This document shows positions 35,352 to 44,255 of a DNA stretch of 64,000 nt, one piece after another. Every line of letters begins with the position of its first letter. Positions within the stretch are counted from its first letter, which is position 1. This stretch comes from Deltaproteobacteria bacterium UBA6106 (GTDB lineage Bacteria; Desulfobacterota; Syntrophorhabdia; Syntrophorhabdales; Syntrophorhabdaceae). The translations under genes and the position numbers were made by a program. The notes beneath the pieces are model-generated. The model was not told the origin of the DNA. It saw nothing but the letters and a program-made list of their open reading frames with translations, and did not search any database. The DNA lies in NCBI GenBank assembly GCA_002428485.1, contig DIWM01000038.1, positions 82,592 through 146,591 on the forward strand, given 5' to 3'.

Positions 35352-35785
35352 TAGCAGAACTGCGGCTCATAGCTCTTGGCTCATAGCTGATAGCAAAGCA
35401 AGCACGAAATCCGAATATCGAAATCCGAAACAATTTCAAAATCTGAATATCGAATGTTCAAAACTGTCATCGCGAAGACTTCCCCTCCCATCGTCATCGC
35501 GAGGAGCGGAGCGACGTGGCGATCTCTCATAGGGTATGATCTATTAGTGAGATTGCCCCGCCCTGCGGGCTCGACGCTTATTCTATACAGCTGATTTGGA
35601 TTTTGAACATTCAAATTTGTTTAGTGCTTAGATATTGTGATTTAGTATTTGTTGTCAAACACGGACTACAAACGGTATTTTTCGCCGAACACTGAACGCT
35701 TTACGCCGAACGTTTTCTTTAGAACCTCGATATACGAACTACGGTATACGATTTGCTGTCAGCCATGAGCTATGAACTATGAGCC
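35352..35785. repeat. Composite dispersed repeat (copy 4) with a second repeat nested in it
   Basis: The whole 440-base gap is repeat. Left arm GGCTCATAGCTCTTGGCTCA and core AAATCCGAATATCGAAATCC are interrupted at about 35467-35578 by GTCATCGCGAGGAGCGGAGC, CGACGTGGCGATCTCTCAT and GAGATTGCCCCGCC, a type of hairpin repeat common in other bacteria. The core resumes with TGATTTGGATTTTGAACATT. A third family (CCGAACACTGAACGC, then ACCTCGATATACGAACTACG) follows at 35675-35757, and the right arm CAGCCATGAGCTATGAAC ends it. Confidence 0.75.
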
Positions 35786-35787
35786 AA

Positions 35788-37014
35788 TTATAGTATCTCT
35801 CCCTTGGGTATTACTACGACGCCATCCTCGGAGACATAAAAACGTTGTCTGTCCTTATTAAGATCGTACCCGATCTTCATGCCGTCAGGCACCCTGACAC
35901 CCTTGTCAATGATGGCCTTTTTAATCCGGGCGTGCATTCCGACAACAACATCATGGAAAAGAATGGACTCGCTCACTTCGGCATAGCTGTTTATGCGAAC
36001 GCCGGGAGAAAGCACTGATTTTATTACCTTGCCGCCGCTGATAATAACTCCGCTGCATATGATAGAATCCAGCGCCTTTCCCGCCCGGCCCTTCTCCTCG
36101 TCGGCAAAGACCGTTTTTGCCGGCGGGTATTGCCCTTCATAGGTCCGTATGGGCCAATTTTTGTCATAGAGGTTAAAAACAGGGTTCACCGATGCGAGGT
36201 CCATGTTCGCATGCCAGTATGCATCTACTGTCCCTATGTCCCTCCAATATGCCGCATCTTTGTTCTTGCCCGCACCGAATCTGTAGACATATACCCTGTG
36301 ATCGGGATACATGCAGGGCATGATATCCCTTCCAAAATCGTGGGAGGTGTCGCGGCCTGCATCGTCCTTCAGCGCCTCGACCAGCACGTCTCTGTTAAAG
36401 ATATAGACGCCCATTGAAATAAAGGCCTTGCCCGGTTTTCCCGGAATTGATCTGGGATCTTTCGGTTTTTCCTCAAACCCGCACACCCGTCCCTCGCCAT
36501 TCACCTCGATAACTCCAAACCGAGAGGCCTCCGCGATATCGACCTCTATGGCGGAGATCGTCAGGTCTGCCTTCTTCTTCTGGTGATACCTTATGAAATG
36601 GCTGTAGTCCATTTTATAGATATGGTCTCCGGAGAGGATTATGACATATTCACCGTCAACCTGCTCAAGGTGGTAAACATTCTGAAAAACGGCATCAGCC
36701 GTTCCCCTGTACCAGTCCTCCCCCACCCTCATCTGTGGAGACAGGTGGGATACGAACTCGCCGAGCTCCGGGTTCAGTATGCTCCACGCGTCCCTTGTAT
36801 GCCTCATGAGCGAATGCGACTTGTATTGCGGCAGAACAAATATCTTCCTGATGCCAGAGTTGACGCAGTTGCTTAATGTAAAATCGATCACCCGGTATTT
36901 GCCGCCGAAGGGAACAGCCGGCTTTGCCCTGTCCTTTGTCAATCCGTACAGGCGGGTACCGACGCCTCCGGCGAGGACAAAGGCGACAGCATTATGGATC
37001 AGTCTTGGTTTCAT
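35788..37014 (-). CDS. glgC: Glucose-1-phosphate adenylyltransferase
   Basis: The protein has 408 residues. Nucleotidyltransferase core: [20 protein letters not shown] at the N-terminus, [31 protein letters not shown], and [16 protein letters not shown]-terminal left-handed beta-helix follows ([20 protein letters not shown] and onward). It makes ADP-glucose for glycogen. No glgA or glgB is adjacent. Confidence 0.95.
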   Translation of the reverse strand: MKPRLIHNAVAFVLAGGVGTRLYGLTKDRAKPAVPFGGKYRVIDFTLSNCVNSGIRKIFVLPQYKSHSLMRHTRDAWSILNPELGEFVSHLSPQMRVGEDWYRGTADAVFQNVYHLEQVDGEYVIILSGDHIYKMDYSHFIRYHQKKKADLTISAIEVDIAEASRFGVIEVNGEGRVCGFEEKPKDPRSIPGKPGKAFISMGVYIFNRDVLVEALKDDAGRDTSHDFGRDIMPCMYPDHRVYVYRFGAGKNKDAAYWRDIGTVDAYWHANMDLASVNPVFNLYDKNWPIRTYEGQYPPAKTVFADEEKGRAGKALDSIICSGVIISGGKVIKSVLSPGVRINSYAEVSESILFHDVVVGMHARIKKAIIDKGVRVPDGMKIGYDLNKDRQRFYVSEDGVVVIPKGEIL

Positions 37015-37071
37015 CGTCTCTCTTTACATTAATAGCACAATACGAACAGGAATCAATAAAAAATGAACTTC

Positions 37072-37200
37072 CCCTCAGCAAGCTACGGGATATCAGAGGA
37101 TAGAACCGGCATGATTATGCCCCCTCACCCTGCCCTCTCCCGCGAGGAGAGAGAGAACAGTGTTACCCCGCAGCAAGCTGCGGGGAATCATTCAGATTGA
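37072..37200 (+). repeat. Composite GC-rich repeat with CCCCGCAGC end
   Basis: Contains AGCAAGCTACGGGATATCAG, GGCATGATTATGCCCCCTCA, CCTCTCCCGCGAGGAGAGAG and CCCCGCAGCAAGCTGCGGGG, then AATCATTCAGATTGAA. Same family as 7562-7690; it separates divergent glgC and the histidine kinase. Confidence 0.88.
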
Positions 37201-37255
37201 ATTATTTTCTTGAACGGACATATCATTTGTTGTATTGTCAGAGTACACGATAAAG

Positions 37256-39271
37256 ATGGACATCTATGGCATTCCACCATTGCTCAGCGCAATTATCCTC
37301 CTCATCCTTTTTCTTATGGGGGTATTCAAATCTAAAGGGTCCCCCACCAACCTCCTTTTTGCACTCATATGTCTCATAGGATGTCTTCTTAACATCGATA
37401 AGACGGTCCTCACGGCCATCACAGACGAAAATATTGCCATTCAGATAAGCAGGGTCGACCACCTTTTTCTGGTTTTTATTATCCCGCTCTACTTCCACTT
37501 CACGCTATTGGCAACGGGGTACAAAAAATGGCTTCCCTTCGCAAAGTATTCTTATATCGTCTCCTTTCTCCTTTTGCCTTTGACCCGTCATCCGCAGTAT
37601 TTAAGCCACGTAAAACGCTATTTCTTCGGTTTTTTCGCTATCTCAGGGCCTTACTTCTATTTCTTCGGCGTCTTAAGCACGCTGAGCATTGCCGCATCGA
37701 TCTATCTCCTTGCGAAGAAGCTGAGAGAAGAAACTGCATCATTGAAAAAAACGAGGATCAAATACATCCTTTTAAGCTTCGGACTTGCGGCCGTAGTAAA
37801 CCACTTCGATATCTTCACCATGAAGGGATATGCGATGTATCCGCTGGGGAATTTCGTTTTCGTACCCATGTGCCTGCTGGGATACTCCATACTCAAGCAC
37901 GACGTCATGGAATGGAAGATATTTCTCAACAAAGGGATCATCCTTTCCACCCTCCTTCTCATTTCCACAGGCTTCTTTGTAGGATCGGCAATATTATTGA
38001 AGAAGCTCTTTGAATCGCCCGCGCACACGGACATCGTTTACATCACTGCAATGATCCTTACCTTCTTCCTCATCTATTTTTCAAAGGAGCGGGTTCAAAA
38101 CTTTCTTGTGCAATTCCTGCAACAGGAATTTATCAGGAACAGGCGCGCGCTCAAGGATCTCAGCTTTGAGATATTGACGCTCCATAGCATCGAAGATATC
38201 AAAAAAACTGTTATCGCAAGACTGTCGAAGCTGTTCGCACTGCAAAGATGTACCTTCAGAATGGTGCCGAAGGTCGATGAAGCGGAAACGGTCAGCGCCA
38301 TTCACGAATCCGACACATTATGGAATGGCGGATACAGGTTGTCCATACCGATACATTCAAAGGCGCACCCTTCCTGTCTCCTGCTGGGAGAAAAAGGGAA
38401 TATGAGCCTCTACACGGGGGAGGAGGTCGAATTCCTCACGATCCTTGCAAACCACACTGCCCTTTCCTTTGATAATGCGAAGGCGTATAAAAAGATACGG
38501 GACTTCTCGGTCTCCCTTGAAAAGCTTGTCGATGAAAGGACAAAGGCCCTTATACAGAGCGAGAGCCTTGCTGCCGTCGGCAGGCTCGCGGCAGGCGTTG
38601 CCCACGAATTGAACAATCCTATCGCAGGCGTTATGAGCACGCTGGAATTTTATACAGACCACATGGAGGGGGAAAGCGACATCAGGGACGACCTTGTCTT
38701 CTCCCTCAACGAGCTCGGGAGGGCAAAAGATATTGTTAAAAGCCTCCTTGACACCTCGCGCCAGAAAGACGAGACAAAAGAGCTCGTTGACATTTACAAT
38801 CCATTGGAAGACGCCCTTAAGGTCCTCTGCAATCAATATAAAAACAAAAGGATCGCCATAACAAAAAACTTCAACGCGGAATACAGCCTGATCATGGGCA
38901 ATGGCCCGAGATTGTGCCAGGTGTTCATCAACATCATTAAGAATTCCATTGACGCCGTTGGCGACAACGACGGAAGGATAATGATCGACGTCTTCAACGA
39001 AGACGGTCTGCCGGAAACGGCGCAACAGCAGAAAAGCCCTGTCTGGAGGCTAATATGCAGGGTCTCCGATAATGGTGAAGGCATAGAGACAAAACACGCA
39101 AAAGATATCTTCAAGCCCTTCTTTACAACAAAACCCCAGGGCAAAGGGATGGGCCTTGGTCTCTTTATCGTTCACGAGATCATAAAGGATCACAAGGCCG
39201 CTATCGATATGGAAAGCAGCAGGGGCAAAGGAACAGAATTCAGGCTTTCTTTTCCCTGCCGGCAACAATGA
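37256..39271 (+). CDS. Membrane sensor histidine kinase with GAF-like domain
   Basis: The protein has 671 residues: an N-terminal block of about eight helices (1-275), a GAF-like segment (about 305-415), a short coiled linker, HisKA with H-box AGVAHELNNPIAGV (His about 450), and HATPase with N-box FINIIKNSIDAVGD, VSDNGEGI, PFFTTKPQGKGMGLGLFIVH and G2. The family belongs to the NtrB-like (HPK4) kinases. It is an orphan: no response regulator is next to it. The ATG at 37256 is chosen over TTG at 37235. The 3' end overlaps rsmI by 32 bases in convergent orientation. Confidence 0.9.
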   Translation: MDIYGIPPLLSAIILLILFLMGVFKSKGSPTNLLFALICLIGCLLNIDKTVLTAITDENIAIQISRVDHLFLVFIIPLYFHFTLLATGYKKWLPFAKYSYIVSFLLLPLTRHPQYLSHVKRYFFGFFAISGPYFYFFGVLSTLSIAASIYLLAKKLREETASLKKTRIKYILLSFGLAAVVNHFDIFTMKGYAMYPLGNFVFVPMCLLGYSILKHDVMEWKIFLNKGIILSTLLLISTGFFVGSAILLKKLFESPAHTDIVYITAMILTFFLIYFSKERVQNFLVQFLQQEFIRNRRALKDLSFEILTLHSIEDIKKTVIARLSKLFALQRCTFRMVPKVDEAETVSAIHESDTLWNGGYRLSIPIHSKAHPSCLLLGEKGNMSLYTGEEVEFLTILANHTALSFDNAKAYKKIRDFSVSLEKLVDERTKALIQSESLAAVGRLAAGVAHELNNPIAGVMSTLEFYTDHMEGESDIRDDLVFSLNELGRAKDIVKSLLDTSRQKDETKELVDIYNPLEDALKVLCNQYKNKRIAITKNFNAEYSLIMGNGPRLCQVFINIIKNSIDAVGDNDGRIMIDVFNEDGLPETAQQQKSPVWRLICRVSDNGEGIETKHAKDIFKPFFTTKPQGKGMGLGLFIVHEIIKDHKAAIDMESSRGKGTEFRLSFPCRQQ

Positions 39272-39929
39272 GCGTATACTCCCCCTTTAATTCCTGAGAG
39301 CCAAGCCTCGCGGACAGGTCTTCGATACTGCCCCGCAAGACCTCCTCGTACATCTTCGTCATCTCCTTAAAAAGGACAGCTTCACGGTTGCCCCACTCTT
39401 CAAGGATAATATGGAGCGTCTTCATTACCCTTCTCGGCGATTCGAAAAAGATGACAGGGTAGGATACTGACGCCAGCTCATTGAGGACCTTTTTCACCTT
39501 GGATCTTTTTTGCGGCAAGAAACCGAAGAACACAAAATGGTCCGCAAAAAGTCCCGAAATAGACACAGCGCTCACTGCCGCAGATGGTCCCGGTATCACG
39601 CGCACGCTCAGGCCCTGCTCATAGCAGCGCCTTACAATAATGTTGCCGGGATCAGAAATGCAGGGCGTTCCTGCGCTCGTGATAAGGGCGCAGGATTCTC
39701 CGCGCCCTATTCTTTCTGTAATGTTCTTCGACTTTCTTTCCTCGTTATAGCTGTTAATTGTAAGAATTGATTTATGGATGCCGAAGTGATTGAGGATCTT
39801 CAATGCCCTGGCGCTGCTCTCTGCGACAACAAAATTCACATCTTTCAGGACCTCAACAGCCCTGATCGTAATGTCCTGCAGATTACCGATTGGTGTCGCG
39901 ATTACATACAGGATGCCGCTCGTTGTCAT
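39240..39929 (-). CDS. rsmI: 16S rRNA C1402 2'-O-methyltransferase
   Basis: The protein has 229 residues and belongs to the tetrapyrrole methylase fold: LYVIATPIGNLQDITIRAVE at the start, SYNEERKS, LITSAGTPCISDPG, VRVIPGPSAAVSAVSISGL, FFGFLP, FFESPRRVMKTL, and REAVLFKEMTKMYEE. It modifies the ribosomal decoding region together with RsmH. The ATG at 39929 has GGAG upstream and is preferred over a TTG at 39938. Confidence 0.95.
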   Translation of the reverse strand: MTTSGILYVIATPIGNLQDITIRAVEVLKDVNFVVAESSARALKILNHFGIHKSILTINSYNEERKSKNITERIGRGESCALITSAGTPCISDPGNIIVRRCYEQGLSVRVIPGPSAAVSAVSISGLFADHFVFFGFLPQKRSKVKKVLNELASVSYPVIFFESPRRVMKTLHIILEEWGNREAVLFKEMTKMYEEVLRGSIEDLSARLGSQELKGEYTLIVAGREKKA

Positions 39930-39994
39930 GGTCTCCAATCATATTACAATGCAAAATCCTTGACAAGAAGAAAAAAGTTATAGAGAATAAATAT

Positions 39995-40579
39995 ATGATT
40001 TTAAAAGTAATTATAATACTCTTCGCTTGTCTTTTTCCGCAGTATGGGTTTTCGGCCGTCTATGGCTACGAAGACCAACAGGGGACGTACCATTTTACCA
40101 ACATGATCCCTGTGGGAAAAAAGTTTCACGTCGTTATCCCTGAAAGAAAACGGTTCGTCCCGTCAGGCAATATCGATAACGATTCTTATGACAAGATGAT
40201 CTTGCACCATTCGAGTGTCCACGGGGTAGACCCTTCACTTGTTAAGGCGGTGATGAAGGCAGAATCAAATTTCAATCCCAACGCGGTGTCTCATAAAGGT
40301 GCTCAGGGCCTTATGCAGCTCATGCCGGACACGGCAAGGCTTATGAGGGTGGGCAACCCCTTTGACCCTGAAGAGAACATCAGGGGGGGCACAAAGTACC
40401 TCAAACTTTTAGATGAGATCTTCGAGGGTAACCTCGAACTGGTTCTTGCCGCATACAATGCAGGTCCTCAAAGGGTCAAGGAACACAACATGAATGTCCC
40501 TCCCATAGAAGAGACAAAGACTTTTATAAAAAGGGTTAAACACTACTACAACAAGCTAAAAAATCCACATGAAGGCTAA
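39995..40579 (+). CDS. Secreted lytic transglycosylase (SLT family)
   Basis: The protein has 194 residues: signal peptide (ILKVIIILFACLFPQYGFSA), a short domain with AVYGYEDQQGTYHFTN (DUF4124-like), then the goose-lysozyme-like SLT domain: catalytic glutamate in VMKAESNFNPNAVSHKGAQG, LMQLMPDTARLM, NIRGGTKYLKLL, and LAAYNAGPQRV. It cleaves glycan strands of peptidoglycan in the periplasm. The 3' end overlaps pgsA by 11 bases. Confidence 0.9.
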   Translation: MILKVIIILFACLFPQYGFSAVYGYEDQQGTYHFTNMIPVGKKFHVVIPERKRFVPSGNIDNDSYDKMILHHSSVHGVDPSLVKAVMKAESNFNPNAVSHKGAQGLMQLMPDTARLMRVGNPFDPEENIRGGTKYLKLLDEIFEGNLELVLAAYNAGPQRVKEHNMNVPPIEETKTFIKRVKHYYNKLKNPHEG

Positions 40580-41189
40580 AGACGAGAAGATGCCCATCTG
40601 GACGCTTCCGAACAGATTGAGCGTCATAAGAATACTTTTCATACCTCTCATCATCGTATTCATTGAGAAAGGCTTTTTTTTCGCTGCCTCTCTTCTGTTC
40701 ATCATTGCAGGCATCACAGACGGGCTCGATGGCTTTATGGCAAGGCGGTTAAGCCTGAAAACAAAGATCGGAGTGCATCTTGATTCGATCGCCGATAAGC
40801 TGCTCGTCTCCTCCGTGTTGATTGCCCTCACGTATTACAGGCTGGTGCCTCTATGGGTAACGATCATTCTCGTCGGGAGGGAATTCATTATCAGCGGGCT
40901 AAGGTCATTTTATGCGATGGAGGGCATAGCGATCTATCCATCCTTCCCCGGCAAATTAAAAACAACGCTTCAGATCGTCGGCATATCCTGCGTGCTCTTT
41001 CATCCCCGCCTTCAGGAGCCTGGACTCTATATTATATATGCCGCGCTCTTTTTCAGCATCTTCTCTGCCGGGCACTATATCCTTGCAATATTCAGATCAC
41101 AGCACCCCGAAGAACAGGCTTCCGGCAATACCGACGTGCGGCCAGAAGCCCCTTTATCGCAGGAGATCAGGCCGGAAAACAAAAATTGA
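40569..41189 (+). CDS. pgsA: CDP-diacylglycerol-glycerol-3-phosphate 3-phosphatidyltransferase
   Basis: The protein has 206 residues and about five helices. The CDP-alcohol phosphotransferase signature reads DGFMARRLSLKTKIGVHLDS followed by IADK, with all the aspartates. It makes phosphatidylglycerol phosphate at the inner membrane. A hydrophilic tail of about 30 residues (SQHPEEQASGNTDVRPEAPL) is unusual. Coupled to the transglycosylase gene by overlap. Confidence 0.92.
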   Translation: MKAKDEKMPIWTLPNRLSVIRILFIPLIIVFIEKGFFFAASLLFIIAGITDGLDGFMARRLSLKTKIGVHLDSIADKLLVSSVLIALTYYRLVPLWVTIILVGREFIISGLRSFYAMEGIAIYPSFPGKLKTTLQIVGISCVLFHPRLQEPGLYIIYAALFFSIFSAGHYILAIFRSQHPEEQASGNTDVRPEAPLSQEIRPENKN

Positions 41190-41237
41190 TCCCAAATATA
41201 TCACCGATGATCATACTAGAAGCAAATATGAGTTGGC

Positions 41238-42419
41238 CTATTTGCACAACCCACACTTCTTGCACCTGCTCTTCTTTCCGTTGTCCCTATAGACGCCTGT
41301 AATACCCGACAGGTTCTCTATGTAGGCCTTTCTGCCTTTTCTGCTTTTCAGATATGCGTGGTCGACCGGTACCTTCCCCAGGCCTCCTGTGATGTCTACG
41401 GCATACTGGGGCATGGCCAGGCCCGATGCCTTTGCCCGCAACGCTTTCATGATCCGGATACCCTTTTCAAGCCTGACCTTGAAATGCTGCCCCCCCCTCA
41501 CTTCATCAAGCTGGAAAAGGTAATAGGGTTTCACACCTGCCGACACGAGTGTTTCAAAGAGCTTCAACAGGATATTTTCGCAGTCATTGATATTTCTCAG
41601 CAGAACGGTCTGGCTGACCATGGCGCTGCCGGCGCTTCTGAATCTCTTCACATTTTCGAGAAATTCCGGTGTTATTTCCTGTGGATGATTTATGTGGATC
41701 ACGATCCATAGCGGCTCATGTTTTTTCAACACCCTGAAATGTTTTCCTGTCATCCTTTCGGGATCAACGACCGGCAGCCTTGTGCTGATCCGGATCGTCT
41801 TTATATGCTGCATCGTTCTCAGTCTCGATAAGATCTTATCCAATAAATCCGGCGGGATCATGAAGGGGTCGCCGCCGGAAAGGATGACCTCCCTGATCGT
41901 TGCATCGCCGCTTAAATACCTGAAGGATTCCTCAAAAAACTCTCCGGGATCCCATCCTCGCCCGACCATCCTTTTCCTGTTACAGAACCTGCAATACATT
42001 GCGCACTCTGCGCTTATCAGGAAAACAGCCCTGCCGGGATATCTCCTCATCAAAACAGGGGTGATCGAGATATCTCGTTCATTCAGCGGGTCATCGTTCC
42101 CTTCATCCTGCAGCTCCTCTGCGGATGGGATCGCCTGCTGCCGTATTGGGCAGAAAGGGTTATTGGTTTCCATAAGTTTGAGATAAAACAGGGGTATTCT
42201 GAAAGGATGGTTGCGGCAAACCTGTCTTATTGCGTTTTGTTGATCCGAATCTAACGTTATGAACTTCGATAGCGCTTCCGCGCTACAAACAAAAGGGAGG
42301 GCAGCTAAGCTACCCTCCGCATCGTCTGATATCTTACTGTGCGGGGACGAAATGGGCTCTTCTGTTCTTTGCCCAGCATGCCTCATTGTGTTCTGTGCAG
42401 ATAGGTTTTTCTTTGCCAT
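41238..42419 (-). CDS. KamA-family radical SAM aminomutase (start uncertain)
   Basis: Radical SAM cluster CAMYCRFC (Cys 139/143/146 in this numbering), SGGDPFMIP, and the PLP lysine region YAVDITGGLGKVP as in lysine 2,3-aminomutases. The C-terminus ends with an extra cysteine cluster, RCKKCGLCK. It could make (R)-beta-lysine for EpmA (6576-7544). Homology to the family extends upstream to about ALSKFITLDSDQQ, but between the pal stop and that point there is no ATG, GTG or TTG in frame. The in-frame ATGs (42419, 42386) lie inside pal, and the pal terminator falls within this frame. Confidence 0.75.
   Translation of the reverse strand: MAKKNLSAQNTMRHAGQRTEEPISSPHSKISDDAEGSLAALPFVCSAEALSKFITLDSDQQNAIRQVCRNHPFRIPLFYLKLMETNNPFCPIRQQAIPSAEELQDEGNDDPLNERDISITPVLMRRYPGRAVFLISAECAMYCRFCNRKRMVGRGWDPGEFFEESFRYLSGDATIREVILSGGDPFMIPPDLLDKILSRLRTMQHIKTIRISTRLPVVDPERMTGKHFRVLKKHEPLWIVIHINHPQEITPEFLENVKRFRSAGSAMVSQTVLLRNINDCENILLKLFETLVSAGVKPYYLFQLDEVRGGQHFKVRLEKGIRIMKALRAKASGLAMPQYAVDITGGLGKVPVDHAYLKSRKGRKAYIENLSGITGVYRDNGKKSRCKKCGLCK
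42291..42318 (-). terminator. Intrinsic terminator of pal
   Basis: On the minus strand GGAGGGTAGC, loop TTA, GCTGCCCTCC (one G-U pair) and then CTTTTGTTT. It starts 15 bases after the pal stop and lies inside the apparent N-terminal coding region of the KamA-family gene. Confidence 0.8.
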
Positions 42420-42849
42420 AGCTTACTGTCCCGATCAATTTTCCGTCTGCACCAAGGTTGACGAGGAAATTCTTTCCCGCGTCAGCCCTTTTCTGCCCGA
42501 GGACGAGGTTATATTGCGATGTGCCCCTTTCGTCGCAGTTTCCCTCGATCTTTATGTTCTTGCGGGGATTTGCCTGCATCCACGAGTAGTTCTGTTTCAG
42601 GATCTCGGCATCGTTTGCCCTGATATTATATTTATCAAAGTCAAAGTTGATGTCTTTGAGGGCAACTGCCGCCGGTGCCGCTTTTGCCACCGGCATCGGT
42701 GCCTTTGCCGCCGGTGCTACTGCCTTTGCCCCCGGTGCTGCAGGCGCAGGAGTTTCGCCTTTCATCTGCTGATAGAAACAACCGCAACCGCTTAATGCAA
42801 CCGCCATAACTGCAACCACTAATACAAGACCAAATGATTTAATTTTCAT
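42334..42849 (-). CDS. pal: Peptidoglycan-associated lipoprotein (OmpA-like)
   Basis: The protein has 171 residues: lipoprotein signal ending VALSGC (Cys about 22), an Ala/Pro/Lys-rich linker (PAAPGAKAVAPAAKAPMPVA), and an OmpA C-terminal domain with INFDFDKYNIR, IEGNCDERGTSQYNLVLGQK and RADAGKNFLV. It anchors the outer membrane to peptidoglycan. The last 25 residues (YGKEKPICTEHNEACWAKNR and RAHFVPAQ) contain the conserved Pal end. No tolAQR or tolB gene is adjacent. Confidence 0.93.
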   Translation of the reverse strand: MKIKSFGLVLVVAVMAVALSGCGCFYQQMKGETPAPAAPGAKAVAPAAKAPMPVAKAAPAAVALKDINFDFDKYNIRANDAEILKQNYSWMQANPRKNIKIEGNCDERGTSQYNLVLGQKRADAGKNFLVNLGADGKLIGTVSYGKEKPICTEHNEACWAKNRRAHFVPAQ

Positions 42850-42874
42850 GCTCCACCCCTTCCTTCATATTTGC

Positions 42875-42902
42875 AGGGTATATCCCCGCGGGGATATACC
42901 CT
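42875..42902. repeat. 28-base perfect palindrome between two lipoprotein genes
   Basis: AGGGTATATCCCCG is followed directly by its reverse complement CGGGGATATACCCT. It lies 13 bases after the stop of the small lipoprotein gene and 25 bases before pal. There is no T run, so it is not a simple terminator; an attenuating or mRNA-stabilising hairpin, or a protein-binding site, is possible. Confidence 0.75.
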
Positions 42903-42915
42903 CCATATGCAAGCG

Positions 42916-43131
42916 TTATTTTTTTACTGGTGCTGGTGCCGGTGCTGCCGGTTTCTCAGCCGGTTTCTCTGGTGCTGGCGCTGCCTTCTCTGGTGCCGGC
43001 GCAGGTGCTGCCGGTTTCGCCTCTTCCTTAGGTGGTGCCGGTTTAGGTGGTTCCTGTGTTGGTCCACATCCCATTAATGCTACTGTCGCAAAAAATGCGA
43101 CTGCAACAAACAGCATAACAAACTTCTTCAT
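42916..43131 (-). CDS. Small Pro/Ala/Lys-rich lipoprotein
   Basis: The protein has 71 residues, with AAAGGAGG before the ATG. A lipoprotein signal (KKFVMLFVAVAFFATVALMG) precedes Cys 22. The mature part is low-complexity, built from PAPAPEK-like units, similar in composition to the linker of the following Pal. It may span the periplasm beside Pal. Overlapping frames read as Cys/Trp-rich nonsense, so this frame is the real one. Confidence 0.82.
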   Translation of the reverse strand: MKKFVMLFVAVAFFATVALMGCGPTQEPPKPAPPKEEAKPAAPAPAPEKAAPAPEKPAEKPAAPAPAPVKK

Positions 43132-43205
43132 TTACTCTCACCTCCTTTCGTCATTATTCTTAAACCCTATAAAATACTTATATAATATCGCTGCCAATAA
43201 GTAAA

Positions 43206-44129
43206 TTAAATTTTTTTAATAATAACATCTTTTTTTATAAAATCAATATCTTCTTTTTTACACAGATCATTACCCGGATTCAATGCTGTCGCTGTTCCAC
43301 AAGCTACACCCTGCATCAGGGCGTCTTCGAAAGTACCGCCCGTACTTAACGCGAACGCAATGCCTGCCAGAAGCGAATCCCCGGAACCGGTGGAGCTCCT
43401 CACTTTCACCTTTGGCGGCGCAACATGGAAATTCCCTTTTCCCGAAATACCCACAACTCCCCTTGCCCCCATGGATACAACAATGTATTCTACTATATTT
43501 TCATAGGGTTTTGCATACTCTACTATCTCGTCGATCTCGTTGACACCCTTTTTCACAAGTCGTCCGAATTCGTGGATATTGGGCTTTATAAGGTATGGCC
43601 CCGCATCAATCCCTGTCCGCAAGCCCTCCCCGTCACTGTCGAGAAATATCCTGACATGTTTCCCTTTTAACGTGGTTATAAGCTGCGCGTAAAAGCTCTC
43701 ATTCATGCCGGCCGGGATATTGCCGCTCATTATCACGATGCTGTTCATCGGTATCGCCTGGATTTTCCGGAAAAAAGCCGCACTTTCCACCTCGCTGACA
43801 GAGGGGTCCCGGGTGCTCAGCAAGGTCTGGAGCTTCTTCTTCCTCTGATAAATGATGACGTTCGTTCTTATTTCGTCGCGAATCTCTGTAAAATCGCAAA
43901 GAATCCCTTCGTTGACAAGCATGCCCTCCATTTCCATGCCGTTATATCCGCCTATAAATCCGAGGGCAATGCTCTGGCCACCGAGTTTTTTGATAACTCT
44001 TGAAGCATCGACCCCTTTGCCCCTTGGATACCTCCTCTCTTCAACGACCTCATTCACATCGTCATACATGAGTTCTTCTACTTCTATAATCCTGTCAAGG
44101 GATGGGTTTAGGGTGACCGTATATATCAT
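43206..44129 (-). CDS. PfkB-family sugar-phosphate kinase
   Basis: The protein has 307 residues: MIYTVTLNPSLDRIIEVEEL at the start (typical of FruK/LacC/PfkB), RRYPRGKGVDASRVIKKLGG, the NPxx region LIKPNIHEFGRL, and the catalytic SSTGSGDSLLAGIAFAL. It could be 1-phosphofructokinase or 6-phosphofructokinase 2; no PTS or other sugar genes are adjacent to decide. Confidence 0.88.
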   Translation of the reverse strand: MIYTVTLNPSLDRIIEVEELMYDDVNEVVEERRYPRGKGVDASRVIKKLGGQSIALGFIGGYNGMEMEGMLVNEGILCDFTEIRDEIRTNVIIYQRKKKLQTLLSTRDPSVSEVESAAFFRKIQAIPMNSIVIMSGNIPAGMNESFYAQLITTLKGKHVRIFLDSDGEGLRTGIDAGPYLIKPNIHEFGRLVKKGVNEIDEIVEYAKPYENIVEYIVVSMGARGVVGISGKGNFHVAPPKVKVRSSTGSGDSLLAGIAFALSTGGTFEDALMQGVACGTATALNPGNDLCKKEDIDFIKKDVIIKKI

Positions 44130-44255
44130 TTTTCCTGTATCTCCTTATTATTTTATTAAATAAAACAAAAAATGGCTACAAAATATTTTTATTGTTTTTT
44201 TTGAGGCCTTCTGCTATGCAATAAGGCAAGGCATATCAGTAAGGGGGATGCTTTT

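Noticed and set aside
42848..43204. Gly/Ala-rich plus-strand frame opposite the small lipoprotein
   Set aside because: Low-complexity complement of the PAPAPEK repeats; the minus-strand frame has a ribosome binding site and a lipobox.
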